From NCBI RefSeq assembly GCF_005145025.1, contig NZ_CP039697.1:372001-436000 (forward strand): a stretch of 64,000 bases of DNA. Direction: 5' to 3'. Below the pieces are notes generated by a model. The model saw only the letters and a program-made list of their open reading frames with translations, was not told the origin of the DNA and searched no databases. Made by a program: the position numbers and the translations under genes. The stretch comes from Novosphingobium sp. EMRT-2 (GTDB lineage Bacteria > Pseudomonadota > Alphaproteobacteria > Sphingomonadales > Sphingomonadaceae). Positions 33,423 to 42,181 of this stretch are shown here, piece by piece. Position 1 is the stretch's first letter, and each line of letters begins with the position of its first letter.

Positions 33423-34118
33423 CTAATGGAACACGACAGGCACCACGAATGCCAATTGCGCTGCTGCCAGGCCGGCGGGCGGTGCGGGCATCGGACTCGC
33501 CTGCCGCACCATCCGCAAGCCGATCCAGTCGAGATTGGGATCGCCGCTGGACCCGGCAATGTCGCTCGCCACCAGGGTGCCGCCGCGATCGATCCGGAAG
33601 GCGATCAGGACCGTGCCCCGCAACGCGGAACCGCGTGGCCTGCCGGCCCGGATGTGGCGCGAAAGCAGAGTGCGGTAAGCGGCCAGCATATCGGCCGGCT
33701 CGGCGATGGGCGGCGGAGGCGGTTCGGGCTGGGCCACAACCGCATTCACGGCGTGCGGCACAAGCAAAGGCGCCAAAGCAACGCCTTCGGGCGACGCCGA
33801 CGGAGCGGAAACCGGCACGACCGGCGCGCGTGCGCCAGGAATGGCAACGATCTGCCGCTCCGGCGACCGTCGGGGTGCGTCTGCCGGCTTGTGCAACGGC
33901 CGCACCGGGCGGGAGGGCGGCGGTGCGGAAAGGGTCATCAGCGTCAGCCGCACGGGTTGCGCCGTCTTGCCTGTTTCGCGGGCTCCGTACGCGACCACCA
34001 GCGCCGCCACCGCCAGCGCGTGAAGCAGCGTGGTGGCGACCAGCGCCACCACGCGTGGGGCCAGTGGGCCGAAGCCCACCGGTGACAATGGCCAAGGCCT
34101 GTCTCCCCCGCCACGCAT
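33423..34118 (-). CDS. TonB-like energy-transducing protein
   Basis: A protein of 231 residues with one N-terminal membrane helix (ALVATTLLHALAVAALVVAYG), a proline-rich periplasmic linker (PPPSRPVRPLHKPAD, QPEPPPPPIAEPAD), and a C-terminal TonB domain (YRTLLSRHIRAGRPRGSALRGTVLIAFRIDRGG). ATG 34118 lies 2 bp after the copper-TBDR stop; the longer in-frame start would overlap that gene. It links the inner-membrane ExbBD motor to outer-membrane receptors, and its position suggests it is dedicated to the adjacent copper receptor. Confidence 0.85.
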   Translation of the reverse strand: MRGGGDRPWPLSPVGFGPLAPRVVALVATTLLHALAVAALVVAYGARETGKTAQPVRLTLMTLSAPPPSRPVRPLHKPADAPRRSPERQIVAIPGARAPVVPVSAPSASPEGVALAPLLVPHAVNAVVAQPEPPPPPIAEPADMLAAYRTLLSRHIRAGRPRGSALRGTVLIAFRIDRGGTLVASDIAGSSGDPNLDWIGLRMVRQASPMPAPPAGLAAAQLAFVVPVVFH

Positions 34119-34120
34119 GG

Positions 34121-36268
34121 TCAGAAGCTTACGCCAACGCCAACATTGACCGAGCGCCCGCGCCCCGGAACCGGGCGCAACGTACCGGTGGCCTTGTAAT
34201 CCCCGAGCGAAACCCCGCCCAGCGGCAGACTGTAAGCCTTGTCGAACAGGTTCTCGCCCTCGACGCTCAGCCGCACCGGTCCGAGCGTGTAGGCCACGCG
34301 CAGGTTGACCAACGCATAGGCGGCCGTGCGGGGTTCGTTGCGCGTGGCATCGACGCGGTTCTTGGCGGCGACCCATTCAAGATCGACGCCGGCTTCCAAA
34401 GCGCCCTGCCGGTGTTCCAGCCCCACTTTGATGTCGAGCGGCATCTGGTGGTAGAGCGACCCGCCATCGCTTAGATTCTGGCCATGCACGTAGGCCAGCG
34501 AGGCGGTCAGCGTGGTGACGTCGCGGCCCGCGCCCTTGCGCAGCGTGGCATGGCCGGACACGTCCACGCCGAAGAACTCCGCCCGCTGGTTGGCGAACTG
34601 CAACTGTACCCATGGCGAAGCCATCATCATGCTGCCCGTCAGCTTTTTGACGAACACCGCGTCGATGTAGTCGTTGACGTGGGTGTAGTACGGCGCAATC
34701 CGCAGCGACCAGCCCTGCGCCGCTCCCTGGAACTCGATCGCCGCGCTTACCGTATCCGCGCGTTCCGGCCGGAGGTCGAGATTGCCGAAATAACCATTGC
34801 CGTCGCCGTACCAGCCGATCATCCGGCTGGACATCGCGCCCCGGCCCCAGGTGTAGCGCTCGTAGATGTTGGGCGAGCGCGCCTTGTGGGCATAGCCCAG
34901 TTCGATCGCCACGCCACTGGCGGGTGCGTAGCTCAGCAGCGCGGAAGCGCTCCAGTTGTCGTTCTTGCGCGCATGGGACACCGCATTGAACGCCATGGCC
35001 GCCATCGCATCGTCCATATTCATCATGCTGGTGGAATAGGGCTGAACATTGCCCGTGTTCATGGTGACGTGATCGAGACGAACGCCCACGACGCTGGAAA
35101 GACGATCGCTCCAGTGCCGCTCCCACTCGGCGAATGCCCCCAGCCGGTTGCGATGCGCGGCATTGACGTTGAGATAGGTGTTCGGCCCCATCATCATGCT
35201 GCCGGCAACCGGCGGCCAGTAATCGTTGAGCCACTGGTGATGATACTCGCCGCCAAGACGCAGCGTTTCATGGCGGGAGACAGGGAATTCCAGCCTCAGC
35301 GCGGTGCTGAAGGTATGCACTTCGGTGTTCATCGGCATGTTGGCCGGCATCTTGTCCTTGAGGAAGTTCATCTCGTGGTCGGTATCCCGGTAGTCCGCGG
35401 TGAACTTCGCCGAGCCCCAGTCGAACTCGCCCTCGTATCCGAAGTTGAGGAACCATGACGTGTTGGAGACCATGTCCATCGCCTGGTTGGCGAAGCCCTC
35501 GTAAGGCGAGAAGTGGTAGCCGCCCTTGAGACGGAACAGGCCGATGTCGCTCCGATAGGCCAGCGCGAGCGCCTGATCCGTCTTGGCGAATTCGGTAGAG
35601 CGGACAAGGCCCAGATCGCCTCCGCCCTTGTAACGGTCCGACTGGGTGTAGGAGCCGGTATAGGTGGCGCTCAGCCGCTCGCCCGCAACGGTCAGTTGCG
35701 CCGCGCCGCCGAAGCCATCGCCGTTCGAGCGGTAAAATGCCGACATCGTGCCGGTCAGCAGCGTTCCGCCGCCGGTGGCGAAGCGCGGCGCGGCGCTTTC
35801 CACGGCGATGATCCCGCCGATGTTGTCCCCACCCATGCTGACCGGCGCGACGCCGGGCACGACCCTGATCGCGTGGATCGACTGGGGATCGGTGTAGGAC
35901 AGCGGAGAATTCATGTCGTTGGGGCAGGCGAAATCGATCGGACTGCCATCCACCGTGATCCGCAGGCGCTGTTCGTTCAGCCCGCGGATGACCGGCATCG
36001 ACGAAAAGCCGCCACCGCTGTTGGCGCTGACGCCGGGAATCCAGCGCAGCAGCGCGGCCGTGTCGCTGGTGGAAAGCTGGAGACGGCGAATGTCCGCCTC
36101 GGACAAGGTCCGGCCGGTAACTGGTGCTGAGGCGACGGCGTCGGCCGGGGTGCCCGCCTCGACATCGACCTGGGGAAGCTGGCTGGCCTCCTGCGCGTGG
36201 ACGGCAAGGGGCAGGAGCGCCGACGTGGCGCCAAGAAAGGCCCGCAGCGGGCGAACGTAGAACGACAT
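34121..36268 (-). CDS. TonB-dependent copper receptor (OprC/NosA family)
   Basis: A protein of 715 residues with a signal peptide (ending AVHAQE), plug (DIRRLQLSTSDTAALLRWIPGVS, RGLNEQRLRITVDG) and barrel ending in NVGVGVSF. The plug motif FACPNDMNSPLSY carries the Cys-x3-Met pair that binds copper in OprC, and Met-rich loops (SMMMGPN, MMNMDDAM, GSMMMASP) support copper. ATG 36268 follows GAAAGGAA. The 137-bp gap before it (36269-36405) holds a GC-rich imperfect hairpin near 36316-36348. The operon order is DUF2946 protein, this receptor, then TonB-like protein. Confidence 0.9.
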   Translation of the reverse strand: MSFYVRPLRAFLGATSALLPLAVHAQEASQLPQVDVEAGTPADAVASAPVTGRTLSEADIRRLQLSTSDTAALLRWIPGVSANSGGGFSSMPVIRGLNEQRLRITVDGSPIDFACPNDMNSPLSYTDPQSIHAIRVVPGVAPVSMGGDNIGGIIAVESAAPRFATGGGTLLTGTMSAFYRSNGDGFGGAAQLTVAGERLSATYTGSYTQSDRYKGGGDLGLVRSTEFAKTDQALALAYRSDIGLFRLKGGYHFSPYEGFANQAMDMVSNTSWFLNFGYEGEFDWGSAKFTADYRDTDHEMNFLKDKMPANMPMNTEVHTFSTALRLEFPVSRHETLRLGGEYHHQWLNDYWPPVAGSMMMGPNTYLNVNAAHRNRLGAFAEWERHWSDRLSSVVGVRLDHVTMNTGNVQPYSTSMMNMDDAMAAMAFNAVSHARKNDNWSASALLSYAPASGVAIELGYAHKARSPNIYERYTWGRGAMSSRMIGWYGDGNGYFGNLDLRPERADTVSAAIEFQGAAQGWSLRIAPYYTHVNDYIDAVFVKKLTGSMMMASPWVQLQFANQRAEFFGVDVSGHATLRKGAGRDVTTLTASLAYVHGQNLSDGGSLYHQMPLDIKVGLEHRQGALEAGVDLEWVAAKNRVDATRNEPRTAAYALVNLRVAYTLGPVRLSVEGENLFDKAYSLPLGGVSLGDYKATGTLRPVPGRGRSVNVGVGVSF

Positions 36269-36405
36269 GATATTCCTTTCAGGGGGCGGCCCGATAGAGG
36301 CCGGCATCCCGCAAAGCGCGCGGTCACACGCTCCGAAGAGCGGCGCGCAAAATTTTCGCTGACGGCGGCAGACGCCGGCAGCCTATGGGACGAACGCGGA
36401 GGAAA

Positions 36406-36810
36406 TCAGGCGCGCGCGGGCGGACCGCGCAAGGGTGGCCGAATGCGATCCGCGCGCCTGCGTGCAGGCTGTCGGACCGGCGCGAAGCCCAGCGCCAGGA
36501 TGAAGGCCAGCGCCAGTGCCAGAAGCACCGGCCCCGGCGCGGCCATCGACGCCATGGATAGCGAGGAAAACGGGCATTCGCCCTTGTGCTGCTGCGAGGA
36601 CGGAACGGGCCCGCCACGCTTCAGCGGAACGACCACATCCTTCGCGGCATGGCTGCCCGTTCCGTCTTCGCACACCAGAATGGTCAGCACGGTTGCGCTT
36701 TGCCCAAGCATGTACCCCGCCGGCACCAGTGCCTTCAGGCACAGCGCTGCCGCGACCAGCGCAATGGCGAAGGCGCGGTGCCGCATCAGGAAGGAACGCA
36801 CGAAGGTCAT
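36406..36810 (-). CDS. DUF2946 family small membrane protein (copper-linked)
   Basis: A protein of 134 residues with two membrane helices (AFAIALVAAALCLKALVPAG and VLLALALAFILALGF). Between them, candidate metal-binding residues occur as VCEDGTG and HKGECPFSS, the usual pattern of DUF2946. Such proteins are often next to TonB-dependent copper receptors; the role is not established, perhaps periplasmic copper handling. The start is ATG 36810, or possibly ATG 36786. It leads the copper operon and is divergent from the phosphonate operon across 170 bp. Confidence 0.75.
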   Translation of the reverse strand: MTFVRSFLMRHRAFAIALVAAALCLKALVPAGYMLGQSATVLTILVCEDGTGSHAAKDVVVPLKRGGPVPSSQQHKGECPFSSLSMASMAAPGPVLLALALAFILALGFAPVRQPARRRADRIRPPLRGPPARA

Positions 36811-36959
36811 CGACGGCGCGCATAACCTTGCGACGCCACCCTGTCATTAATGCATATCAAAAACCCATCCCCAAGCGCTCCCCGACACCCGTGGACCTCC
36901 AATATCGGCACGAAAACGCGCGGCCATCGCTGACGGCGAGGTGTCACCTTACTGCCTCA

Positions 36960-36979
36960 CATCTGGTCCATACCAGATG
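36960..36979. promoter_or_regulatory. Perfect 20-bp GntR/HutC-type palindrome before the phosphonate operon
   Basis: CATCTGGTCCATACCAGATG has 8-bp perfect arms around CCAT; its TGGT-N4-ACCA core is the known pattern of HutC-subfamily GntR operators. It ends one base before ATG 36981, where a ribosome site would be, so bound repressor would block the transcription start. The GntR gene at 40196-40957 is the likely binder. Confidence 0.75.
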
Positions 36980-36980
36980 C

Positions 36981-38303
36981 ATGATCCCCGCGAATCCATC
37001 CCCCTCCCATGAAACGTCCGGCCAGAGTGCATCCGGCCACGGTTCCACGGACTGGCCCATGCTGCTGCTGGGCGGGCTGGCCGCGTTCAGCGCCTATTTC
37101 GCGATGTATGCCTTCCGCAAGCCGATCGCGGCGGCGACGTTCGGCGATGTCGGGTCGCATCCGCTGGGGCTGGACTACAAGTCGGCTCTGCTGATCGCGC
37201 AGGTCCTGGGCTATGCCGTGTCCAAGCTGATCGGCATCAAGGTCATCGCCGAATTCGGCCGCACCGGCCGCGCCCGCGCGATTGCCGCGCTGATCGGCGC
37301 GTCCTGGCTGGCGCTGGTGGGATTCGCGCTGCTGCCCCCGGTGTGGGGCCTGCCCTGCCTGTTCCTCAACGGACTGCCATTGGGCATGATCTGGGGGCTG
37401 GTGTTCAGCTACGTCGAAGGGCGCCGCGTGTCCGAACTGCTGGGGGCGATGCTCTGCGCCAGCTTCATCCTGTCCTCCGGCATGGTCAAGTCGGTGGCGA
37501 CGCTGCTGATGCAGCACGGCGTCACCGAGCGCTGGATGCCGGCGGCGACGGGCGTGCTGTTCGTGCCCGTACTGGTCATAGCGTTGTGGATGCTGGAACG
37601 GCTGCCGCCCCCTTCGCCCGAGGACGAGGCCGAGCGCACCGCCCGCGTGCCGATGAGCAAGGCCGACCGCGCGGCGTTCATGCGCGATCACGGCGTGACA
37701 ATGGCGCTGCTGGTCAGCGGCTATATCCTGCTTACCGCGTTCCGCGATTTCCGCGACAATTTCGCCGCGGAACTGTGGAATGCGCTCGGCTATTCGGGAT
37801 CGGCGGCGATCTTCTCGCAAAGCGAACTGCCGGTGGCGGTGATCGCGCTCGTCGGGCTGGGCGCGCTGATGCTGGTGCGCGACAACCTGCGGGCGCTGAT
37901 CGCCATGCACGGCCTGATCCTGCTGGGTGCGGCGGCGCTGGGGCTGGGCACGCTGGCGTTCCGGGTGGGGCTGATCGGACCGCTGGCCTGGATGATCGTG
38001 ACCGGGGCCGGCGTCTATCTTGCCTATACGCCGTTCAACGCCATGCTGTTCGACCGGATGATCGCGGCGCTGGGCCGTGCCGGCAATGCCGGCTTCCTGA
38101 TCTACGTGGCGGACGCCTCGGGCTACGTCGGCAGCGTGGCGCTGCTGGTGTGGCGCAACCTGGCCGCCCCGCACATGGACTGGCTGCGCTTCACCACCGA
38201 TTGCGCCTATGCCGCGTCGCTGGCGGTCGCGGTTCTGACATGCTGTTCGGCCATGACCTTCGTGCAACGGGCACGCAGGAGGCATGAGGCGAGCTATGCA
38301 TGA
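36981..38303 (+). CDS. DUF5690 MFS-like membrane protein (candidate phosphonate transporter)
   Basis: A protein of 440 residues with about 12 predicted hydrophobic helices starting with PMLLLGGLAAFSAYFAMYAFRKPIAAA, which is typical of DUF5690 in the MFS clan; no enzyme motif is visible. ATG 36981 is directly after the operator, with no ribosome site, so the transcript may be nearly leaderless. It overlaps the next gene by 20 bases and is first in an operon with an FAD oxidoreductase and PhnX, making an aminophosphonate importer the most economical role (inference). Confidence 0.78.
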   Translation: MIPANPSPSHETSGQSASGHGSTDWPMLLLGGLAAFSAYFAMYAFRKPIAAATFGDVGSHPLGLDYKSALLIAQVLGYAVSKLIGIKVIAEFGRTGRARAIAALIGASWLALVGFALLPPVWGLPCLFLNGLPLGMIWGLVFSYVEGRRVSELLGAMLCASFILSSGMVKSVATLLMQHGVTERWMPAATGVLFVPVLVIALWMLERLPPPSPEDEAERTARVPMSKADRAAFMRDHGVTMALLVSGYILLTAFRDFRDNFAAELWNALGYSGSAAIFSQSELPVAVIALVGLGALMLVRDNLRALIAMHGLILLGAAALGLGTLAFRVGLIGPLAWMIVTGAGVYLAYTPFNAMLFDRMIAALGRAGNAGFLIYVADASGYVGSVALLVWRNLAAPHMDWLRFTTDCAYAASLAVAVLTCCSAMTFVQRARRRHEASYA

Positions 38304-39414
38304 TGTGATCGTGGTGGGTGCGGGGATCGTCGGCCTCGCGCACGCGCTGGCGGCCGCGCGGCGCGGACGGCGCGTGCTGGTGGTCGACCGCGATGCGCGG
38401 GCCAATGGCGCGTCGATCCGCAATTTCGGGTTCGTCACGGTGACCGGGCAGGAACGCGGCCGGGTGTGGGACCTTGCCCGGCGCAGCGCCGCGATCTGGC
38501 GCGAGGTGGCCGGGCCGGCGGGCATCCGCGTGGAGCAGGAGGGCCTGCTCGTGGTGGCGCAGCGGGCCGAGGCGGGCCGCGTGCTCGATGCGTTCATGGA
38601 AACCGAAATGGCCGAAGGCTGCCGGCGACTGACGGCAGTGGAAGTCGGCGAACTGTGCCCGCAGGCAAGCGCCCCCGCCGGCGCCCTGCACAGCACGATC
38701 GACTTGCGCGTGGAATCGCGCGAGGCGATCCCCCGGCTCGCGGCCTGGCTGGCGGCGGCGCACGGCGTAGCGTTCCGCTATGGCGTCGCGGTCGCCCATA
38801 TCGAAAGTGGCCGGGTGACCTGCGCCGACGGGACCGTGCTGGACGCCGAAGCGGTGTTCGTGTGCCCGGGTGACGACTGGGCGACGCTCTTTCCTGCGAT
38901 CTATGCCGAGGAAGGCATTCGCCGCTGCAAGCTGCAGATGCTGCGCCTTGCCGCGCCCGAATGGCGCCTGCCCTCGCCGGTGATGAGCGATCTCAGCATG
39001 GTGCGCTATCTCGGCTATGCCGCGCTGCCCGAAGCGCAGGCCTTGCGCGCCCGGCTGGAGAGCGAGGAAGCGAAAGCGCTGGGCTGGGGCATCCACCTGA
39101 TCGCGGTGCAGAGCGCCGATGGCAGCCTCGTCGTGGGGGACAGCCATGACTACGCGCCCACGCCCGACCCCTTTTCCGTGGACGCGATCGATGCGGCGAT
39201 GCTGCGCCAGTACGCGGCGGTGCTGGGCGCGCCGCCCGCCGTTCTCGAACGCTGGACGGGGACCTATGCCTCCGCCGCCGGCCATTCGATCGTGCGCGCG
39301 CCGGCCGAGGGCGTGCGGCTGACCGTGGTCACCAGCGGCACCGGCGCCTCCACCGCCTTCGCGCTGGCCGAGGACGTGGTCGGCGATCTTTTCGACAGTC
39401 AGGGGAAAGCATGA
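38284..39414 (+). CDS. FAD-dependent oxidoreductase of phosphonate clusters (DAO fold, TIGR03364-like)
   Basis: A protein of 376 residues with an N-terminal dinucleotide site (DVIVVGAGIVGLAHA), NGASIRNFGFVTVTGQ and a C-terminal TGASTAFALAEDVV segment of the glycine/D-amino-acid oxidase fold. Members beside PhnX oxidise 2-aminoethylphosphonate or its N-methyl form to phosphonoacetaldehyde; that chemistry would replace the PhnW transaminase, which is absent here. The start is ATG 38284 after AGGAGG, or ATG 38296, which fits the family N-terminus equally well. Its stop overlaps phnX by four bases. Confidence 0.85.
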   Translation: MRRAMHDVIVVGAGIVGLAHALAAARRGRRVLVVDRDARANGASIRNFGFVTVTGQERGRVWDLARRSAAIWREVAGPAGIRVEQEGLLVVAQRAEAGRVLDAFMETEMAEGCRRLTAVEVGELCPQASAPAGALHSTIDLRVESREAIPRLAAWLAAAHGVAFRYGVAVAHIESGRVTCADGTVLDAEAVFVCPGDDWATLFPAIYAEEGIRRCKLQMLRLAAPEWRLPSPVMSDLSMVRYLGYAALPEAQALRARLESEEAKALGWGIHLIAVQSADGSLVVGDSHDYAPTPDPFSVDAIDAAMLRQYAAVLGAPPAVLERWTGTYASAAGHSIVRAPAEGVRLTVVTSGTGASTAFALAEDVVGDLFDSQGKA

Positions 39415-40199
39415 TGGTTCCGGGCCTTAAAGCGGTGGTGTTCGACTGGGCGGGCACGATGATCGATTTCGGCTGCCGCGCGCCGGTGGTGGCGCTGTGC
39501 AAGGTGTTCGAGGAAGCCGGCGTGCCGGTGAGCGAGGCGGAAGCCCGCGCCGACATGGGCAAGGCCAAGAGCGATCACATCGCCTCGATCCTCGCCGCGC
39601 CGCGCGTGCGCCAGGCCTGGATCGATCGCCACGGCCAGGCCCCCGGCGAGGCCGCGGTCGAGGAACTGTTCGCTGCCGTCGGCCCGATGATGCGCACGGC
39701 GGCGGCCGAATGCGCCGACCTCATCCCCGGCGCGGCCGATGTCGCGGGCGCCTTGCGCGCGGCGGGTGTGAAGATCGGCTCCTGCACCGGCTACACGCGC
39801 GAGATGATGGCCGACATCCTGCCCCGCGCCGCCGAACAGGGCTACGCCCCCGACATGCTGGTCTGCGCGGGCGAGACGGCAGAAGGCCGCCCTTCTCCGC
39901 TGATGCTGTGGCGCAATCTCGTCGAACTCGGGGTCTGGCCGGCCAGCGCCTGCGTCAAGGTGGACGATGCCGAAGTGGGCATTGCCGAAGGGCTGGCCGC
40001 CGGAACCTGGACCGTGGGCGTGGCCGCCAGCGGCAACGGTGTCGGCCTTTCGGCGGCGGAACTGGCCGCGCTCGATCCCGCGGACCGCGCGGAGCGGATC
40101 GCCCGGGCACGCGCCGCGCTGGAAGCGGCGGGAGCGCACGTGGTGATCGATACCGTGGCCGACCTGCCGGCGGCGCTGGCGCAACTGCGCTTCGGCTAA
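39411..40199 (+). CDS. phnX: Phosphonoacetaldehyde hydrolase
   Basis: A protein of 262 residues of the HAD superfamily. VFDWAGTMIDFG contains the nucleophile Asp12 and Ala14 as in PhnX; Lys53 in MGKAKSDHI is the Schiff-base lysine, at the same number as in the Bacillus enzyme. VKVDDAEVGIAEG supplies the magnesium-binding acids. It cleaves the C-P bond of phosphonoacetaldehyde to acetaldehyde and phosphate in the cytoplasm. It overlaps the FAD gene by ATGA and ends convergently with the GntR gene, the two stops overlapping by 4 bases. Confidence 0.95.
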   Translation: MMVPGLKAVVFDWAGTMIDFGCRAPVVALCKVFEEAGVPVSEAEARADMGKAKSDHIASILAAPRVRQAWIDRHGQAPGEAAVEELFAAVGPMMRTAAAECADLIPGAADVAGALRAAGVKIGSCTGYTREMMADILPRAAEQGYAPDMLVCAGETAEGRPSPLMLWRNLVELGVWPASACVKVDDAEVGIAEGLAAGTWTVGVAASGNGVGLSAAELAALDPADRAERIARARAALEAAGAHVVIDTVADLPAALAQLRFG

Positions 40200-40957
40200 G
40201 GACGCACGGTCAGGTCCACATGGACCCGGATCGCATCGTGCCGCCAGTATTCCTGGTCGTATTCCACCACGCGGCCCTGCGCGTCGAAGCTGGTGCGGAC
40301 GACGAGCAGGCCGGGCGTTCCCGATTTTACGCCCAGCCCGTCCGCCGCGTCGCGCACCAGCGCGCACGGGCGCATGTCCACGCGGTTGCGGGTGACGGTG
40401 ACGCCATAGACCGTAGTGAGGATATGCGTCAGCGACCCGTCCAGCGAATGCGCCAGCAGGTCCGGCGCCAACGCCGGGTCCACGGTGATGCGCTCGACCA
40501 GCACCGGGCGCCCGTCGATCGTGCGGCGGCGGTCGATCACGTGCAGCGGCGCGCCCGGCGCCACGCGGAAGATGTCGGCCAACCCGGAGGACGCGGGCAC
40601 GCTGTGCTTGTGCAGCGTCTCGGTGCCAGGTTTCCGCCCCTGTTCGCGAACATAGGTCATGAACCCCGCCCAGCGTGTCGGGTCATAGGTGACGGCGGGA
40701 GGAGAGACGTACCAGCCGCTGCGGTCGCGCCGGTAGATCAGACCCTCGGCTTCCAGCAGGAACAGCGCCTCGCGGATCGTGCCGCGCGCGGTGCCGGTGC
40801 CCGTCTGGAACTGGCGCTCGGACGGCAGACGGGTGCCCGGCTTCAGCCGCCCCATCTCGATGTTCAGCGCAATCTGGTCGCGCAGCGCGATATACTGCGG
40901 CCCATCCGAAGCATCCGGCGCGCGGGTGATGTCCATGAGGTCCGTCTTGGGGCGCAT
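40196..40957 (-). CDS. GntR-family regulator, HutC/UTRA type (phosphonate operon)
   Basis: A protein of 253 residues with an N-terminal winged HTH (LRDQIALNIEMGRLKPGTRLPSE, GTARGTIREALFLLEAEGL) and a C-terminal UTRA ligand domain (DIFRVAPGAPLHVIDRRR, RPVLVERITVD, VVRTSFDAQGRVVEYDQEYWRHD). HutC-type regulators of phosphonate genes are well known. It probably binds the TGGT-N4-ACCA palindrome at 36960 and senses a phosphonate intermediate. ATG 40957 is used; ATG 40936 is an alternative. Confidence 0.9.
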   Translation of the reverse strand: MRPKTDLMDITRAPDASDGPQYIALRDQIALNIEMGRLKPGTRLPSERQFQTGTGTARGTIREALFLLEAEGLIYRRDRSGWYVSPPAVTYDPTRWAGFMTYVREQGRKPGTETLHKHSVPASSGLADIFRVAPGAPLHVIDRRRTIDGRPVLVERITVDPALAPDLLAHSLDGSLTHILTTVYGVTVTRNRVDMRPCALVRDAADGLGVKSGTPGLLVVRTSFDAQGRVVEYDQEYWRHDAIRVHVDLTVRP

Positions 40958-41034
40958 TGGCTACAGCCATGGCAGCACCGGCATCGCCCGGTCAACGCGG
41001 AATGCGGCATGGTCAGAAATGGCGCCGTCCCGTC

Positions 41035-42060
41035 TCACCCGTCCTGCGATTGCATCAGCCTTGTGAACAGCGTGATCGCCTTGTCGGCCGACGTTGGCAT
41101 GACGCGGCGGCCGGGGTCGGTATCGATGATGCGCTGCTGCGCCTCGATCATCGTCTTGTCCTCGTTGAACGCCATGATTGCCACGTCGATCATCGCCTGC
41201 GCCATGGCTTCGTCGCCATGCTCGGCCGCCGGCCCCCAGGAAAAGTAATAGCTCGTCGTGCTTTCGCTGGTGGGAGTCACCGCCTGGCTGGTGAAATTGG
41301 CGAACAGCGAAGGCGCTTGCGCCGGGGGTGCTTCGTACCCGAACGCTTCCGCGCTGCCGGTGGGGAACAGCGCGCTGTACAGCAGGAACACGCCGGGCAG
41401 CACGAAATCGTAGGATGTCCAGATATCCACCCGTTCGTGTTCCGCCGCCTTTCCCAGGGGCGGCGTTGGCGGAGTGCCGACGATCCAGCGCGACGAACGC
41501 ACCCCTTCCGCGATCGGTTCGACCCTGGGGCGGTTGCGCGACCATGCCTCGTCCGCGCCGAAGCTGGCGGCATGGACATAGGCCAGGTGGGTGAGATCGA
41601 GCAGGTTGTCGTTGATCAGCGAATAGTGCGCCCGATAGTGCAGTTCACCGGTCTTGAGCACCCACGCGGGATCATCCAGCGCTTTGGACGGGGCGATCCG
41701 CGATGGATCGGCGCGGTCGGGATCGCCCATCCACACCCATATCCAGTTGTTCCGCTCGACCGCCGGGTAGGTCCGGACGCAGGCCGAGGCCGGAATGGCA
41801 TCCTGCCCCGGAATTTCACGACAGCGCCCGTCCGCGTCGAACAGCAAGCCGTGATACAGGCAGCGGATCGCGTTCCCTTCGACGCGGCCCAACGAAAGCG
41901 GGGCGAGGCGGTGGACGCAGCGATCCTCCATCGCCACCACCGCGCCCTCTTGCGTGCGCCAGATGACGACGGGTTCGCCCAGCAGCATGCGCTGCGTGGG
42001 CTTACCCGCCTCGAACTGGTGGCTCCATCCGGCGACATACCAGCAATTGCGGATCAGCAT
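41035..42060 (-). CDS. Rieske non-heme iron oxygenase, alpha subunit (VanA-like)
   Basis: A protein of 341 residues. The Rieske site is Cys48-x-His50 and Cys67-x2-His70 (DRCVHRLAPL, RCLYHGL). The mononuclear iron site is in NDNLLDLTHLAYVH with His158, His163 and bridging Asp155. The size and layout fit vanillate O-demethylase-type oxygenases, which remove methyl groups from or hydroxylate aromatic acids. ATG 42060 follows GGGAATGGAAG; a longer frame start at 42177 is not conserved. No reductase gene adjoins. It follows a TBDR on the same strand after a 121-bp gap with a strong hairpin. Confidence 0.9.
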   Translation of the reverse strand: MLIRNCWYVAGWSHQFEAGKPTQRMLLGEPVVIWRTQEGAVVAMEDRCVHRLAPLSLGRVEGNAIRCLYHGLLFDADGRCREIPGQDAIPASACVRTYPAVERNNWIWVWMGDPDRADPSRIAPSKALDDPAWVLKTGELHYRAHYSLINDNLLDLTHLAYVHAASFGADEAWSRNRPRVEPIAEGVRSSRWIVGTPPTPPLGKAAEHERVDIWTSYDFVLPGVFLLYSALFPTGSAEAFGYEAPPAQAPSLFANFTSQAVTPTSESTTSYYFSWGPAAEHGDEAMAQAMIDVAIMAFNEDKTMIEAQQRIIDTDPGRRVMPTSADKAITLFTRLMQSQDG

Positions 42061-42099
42061 CTTCCATTCCCATCCTATCGAGCGGCCATAACACAGTGC

Positions 42100-42132
42100 G
42101 GTCCGGGAACCTTGCAGGCCGGTTCCCGGACC
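42100..42132 (-). other. 12-bp perfect hairpin between TBDR and Rieske genes
   Basis: GGTCCGGGAACC and GGTTCCCGGACC flank a 9-base loop, about 49 bases downstream of the TBDR stop. No T-run follows in the direction of transcription. It may protect the upstream TBDR message or lower readthrough into the oxygenase gene. Confidence 0.6.
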
Positions 42133-42181
42133 CGGCCGCGCAAAGTCTCGCACCGACCCCGCGCGGCCGAACCGCAAGACC

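Noticed and set aside
36957..38696. A 579-codon minus-strand frame opposite the DUF5690 gene
   Set aside because: Arg/His/Gln-rich shadow; the plus strand has membrane helices and an operon context.
40958..41034. Search for a TGGT-N4-ACCA copy before the GntR gene itself
   Set aside because: Only isolated TGGT half-sites are present; no palindrome, so autoregulation is not supported.
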